Source of the DNA: an uncultured Oscillospiraceae bacterium
GTDB taxonomy: Bacteria; Bacillota; Clostridia; UBA1212; UBA1255
DNA: 6,318 bases
Assembly (NCBI GenBank): GCA_902462635.1
Contig: CABQCN010000091.1
Coordinates: 1-6,318 of the forward strand
Direction: 5' to 3'
Shown: piece by piece, positions 5,691-6,318 of the stretch
How positions within the stretch are numbered: position 1 is the first letter of the stretch
Layout of the letters: each line of letters begins with the position of its first letter
Made by a program: the position numbers and the translations under genes
Notes under the pieces: model-generated
Databases searched by the model: none
Told to the model about the DNA's origin: nothing
What the model saw: the letters and a program-made list of their open reading frames with translations, nothing else

Positions 5691-6318
5691 ATGTATTCCT
5701 GGAGCGTGGCAAGCATGAAGAAAAGCATACTGTTTGATGTGTTAAATGTGATAGATAGTGTAAGCCAGCAAGAGGCATCTGAATATTGGTTAAATGAGAA
5801 TTCTTTATTGAAAAATACTACATTTACAAAATATACACTAGTGTTTGAAACTGCACGTATATATGATGACGCTATCGCGGCAGCGATATATGTGCCGGAA
5901 AAGCAATCATCAAATGATCAACAGCATACAGCATTATATAACGGTTTTATGTTTGAAACTGGAAGTCGATTTTCTTCGTTTGATGATTTATTAAATTTCA
6001 TAAAAAATTTAGATCGGGAGAATGCCTCGGAATATATTATGAAACATTGTCTTTGTATGGAACAAAAAATAATACCGGAAGATTTTATCCCCATAATAAT
6101 CCGATCCAAAGATATGCTGTCTATTTCACAGCTAAATGATACAAAGCTTCCGAAAAAGATAAAATTCAGCCTAACAACATTGATTTTTAATTATAAGGAG
6201 TTCTTAGAAAAACTGATAAGTTATTTGAATTCGGTACACGAGGTGGTAAAAAAAATATATGAACCACGCACCTTGCGGATTAGATGCTACGTTAAAATTA
6301 AGGTTGTTGCCGACAATA
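5691..6318 (+). CDS. Second long regulator-family protein, N-terminal part (homologue of the 371-residue ArsR-type regulator), truncated by window end
   Basis: An open frame of 209 codons runs from ATG 5691 to the window end with no stop. The visible part has no catalytic motif, but it aligns collinearly with the N-terminal half of the regulator at 3172. KSILFDVLNVIDSV (11-24) matches KEIMFDFFALLSAV; FSSFDDLLNFIKNLD (94-108) matches YSSCEDLIKAIDKLE with no gap; NYKEFLEKLISYLN (167-180) matches HPEEAVNKLKEYIE. The offset between the two drifts only from -1 to +7. If homology holds, a C-terminal ArsR winged helix should lie about 70-100 residues beyond the window, which is a prediction. The gene is AT-rich (a hand count of 5941-6000 gives 17 G/C in 60), unlike the ~50-60% genes upstream, suggesting a different origin. 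The start is 5691, or possibly 5715. It has its own candidate promoter and operator upstream. Confidence 0.72.
   Translation, partial: MYSWSVASMKKSILFDVLNVIDSVSQQEASEYWLNENSLLKNTTFTKYTLVFETARIYDDAIAAAIYVPEKQSSNDQQHTALYNGFMFETGSRFSSFDDLLNFIKNLDRENASEYIMKHCLCMEQKIIPEDFIPIIIRSKDMLSISQLNDTKLPKKIKFSLTTLIFNYKEFLEKLISYLNSVHEVVKKIYEPRTLRIRCYVKIKVVADN

Noticed and set aside
5516..5728. 70-codon reverse-strand frame in the intergenic region, considered as a precursor peptide
   Set aside because: No Shine-Dalgarno before its start, it overlaps the start of the next + strand gene, and its translation lacks a leader/core layout or a Cys- or Ser/Thr-rich tail.

Overview
The window looks like chromosomal DNA from an uncultured or gut-type Firmicute, probably in Clostridia. 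The grounds are purine-rich Shine-Dalgarno sequences (AAGGGAGG, AGGAGG), sigma-A-like promoters in AT-rich gaps, tightly packed same-strand genes, and protein families frequent in clostridial peptide (RiPP) biosynthesis loci. This is inference from style and gene content; no marker gene fixes the taxonomy. All genes are on the + strand.

Block 1 (1-3096) is a translationally coupled operon. It holds the tail of a PqqD-like peptide-binding protein, an HprK-like P-loop kinase, and a large protein that fuses an S24/S26 signal-peptidase-like serine protease to an NTP_transf_5-type nucleotidyltransferase and an unrecognised C-terminal domain. PqqD/RRE, HprK-like kinase and NTP_transf_5 nucleotidyltransferase recall the tailoring genes of paeninodin-type lasso peptide clusters. 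Here, however, a Ser/His signal-peptidase-like domain would supply the protease, and no lasso cyclase (asparagine synthetase-like) gene is seen. The last ~370 bases of the fusion gene are strikingly AT-rich compared with the rest of the gene.

Block 2 (3089-5302) has its own good promoter. It encodes a 371-residue regulator, with a long N-terminal region and a C-terminal ArsR-type winged helix, overlapping by 11 bp a radical SAM/SPASM enzyme. The pairing suggests a self-regulated maturase unit, possibly acting on the same peptide as block 1.

Block 3 (5303-6318) is an AT-rich 388-bp intergenic region with four perfect hyphenated palindromes, a candidate promoter, and a small hairpin just before a Shine-Dalgarno. 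It leads into a gene that runs off the window. The 209 residues visible align collinearly with the N-terminal half of the block 2 regulator, so the radical SAM gene appears to be flanked by two divergent members of one regulator family.

No precursor peptide, RNA gene, CRISPR array or mobile element was found. The likely system is a peptide-modification cluster whose precursor, and probably transporter, lie outside the window.
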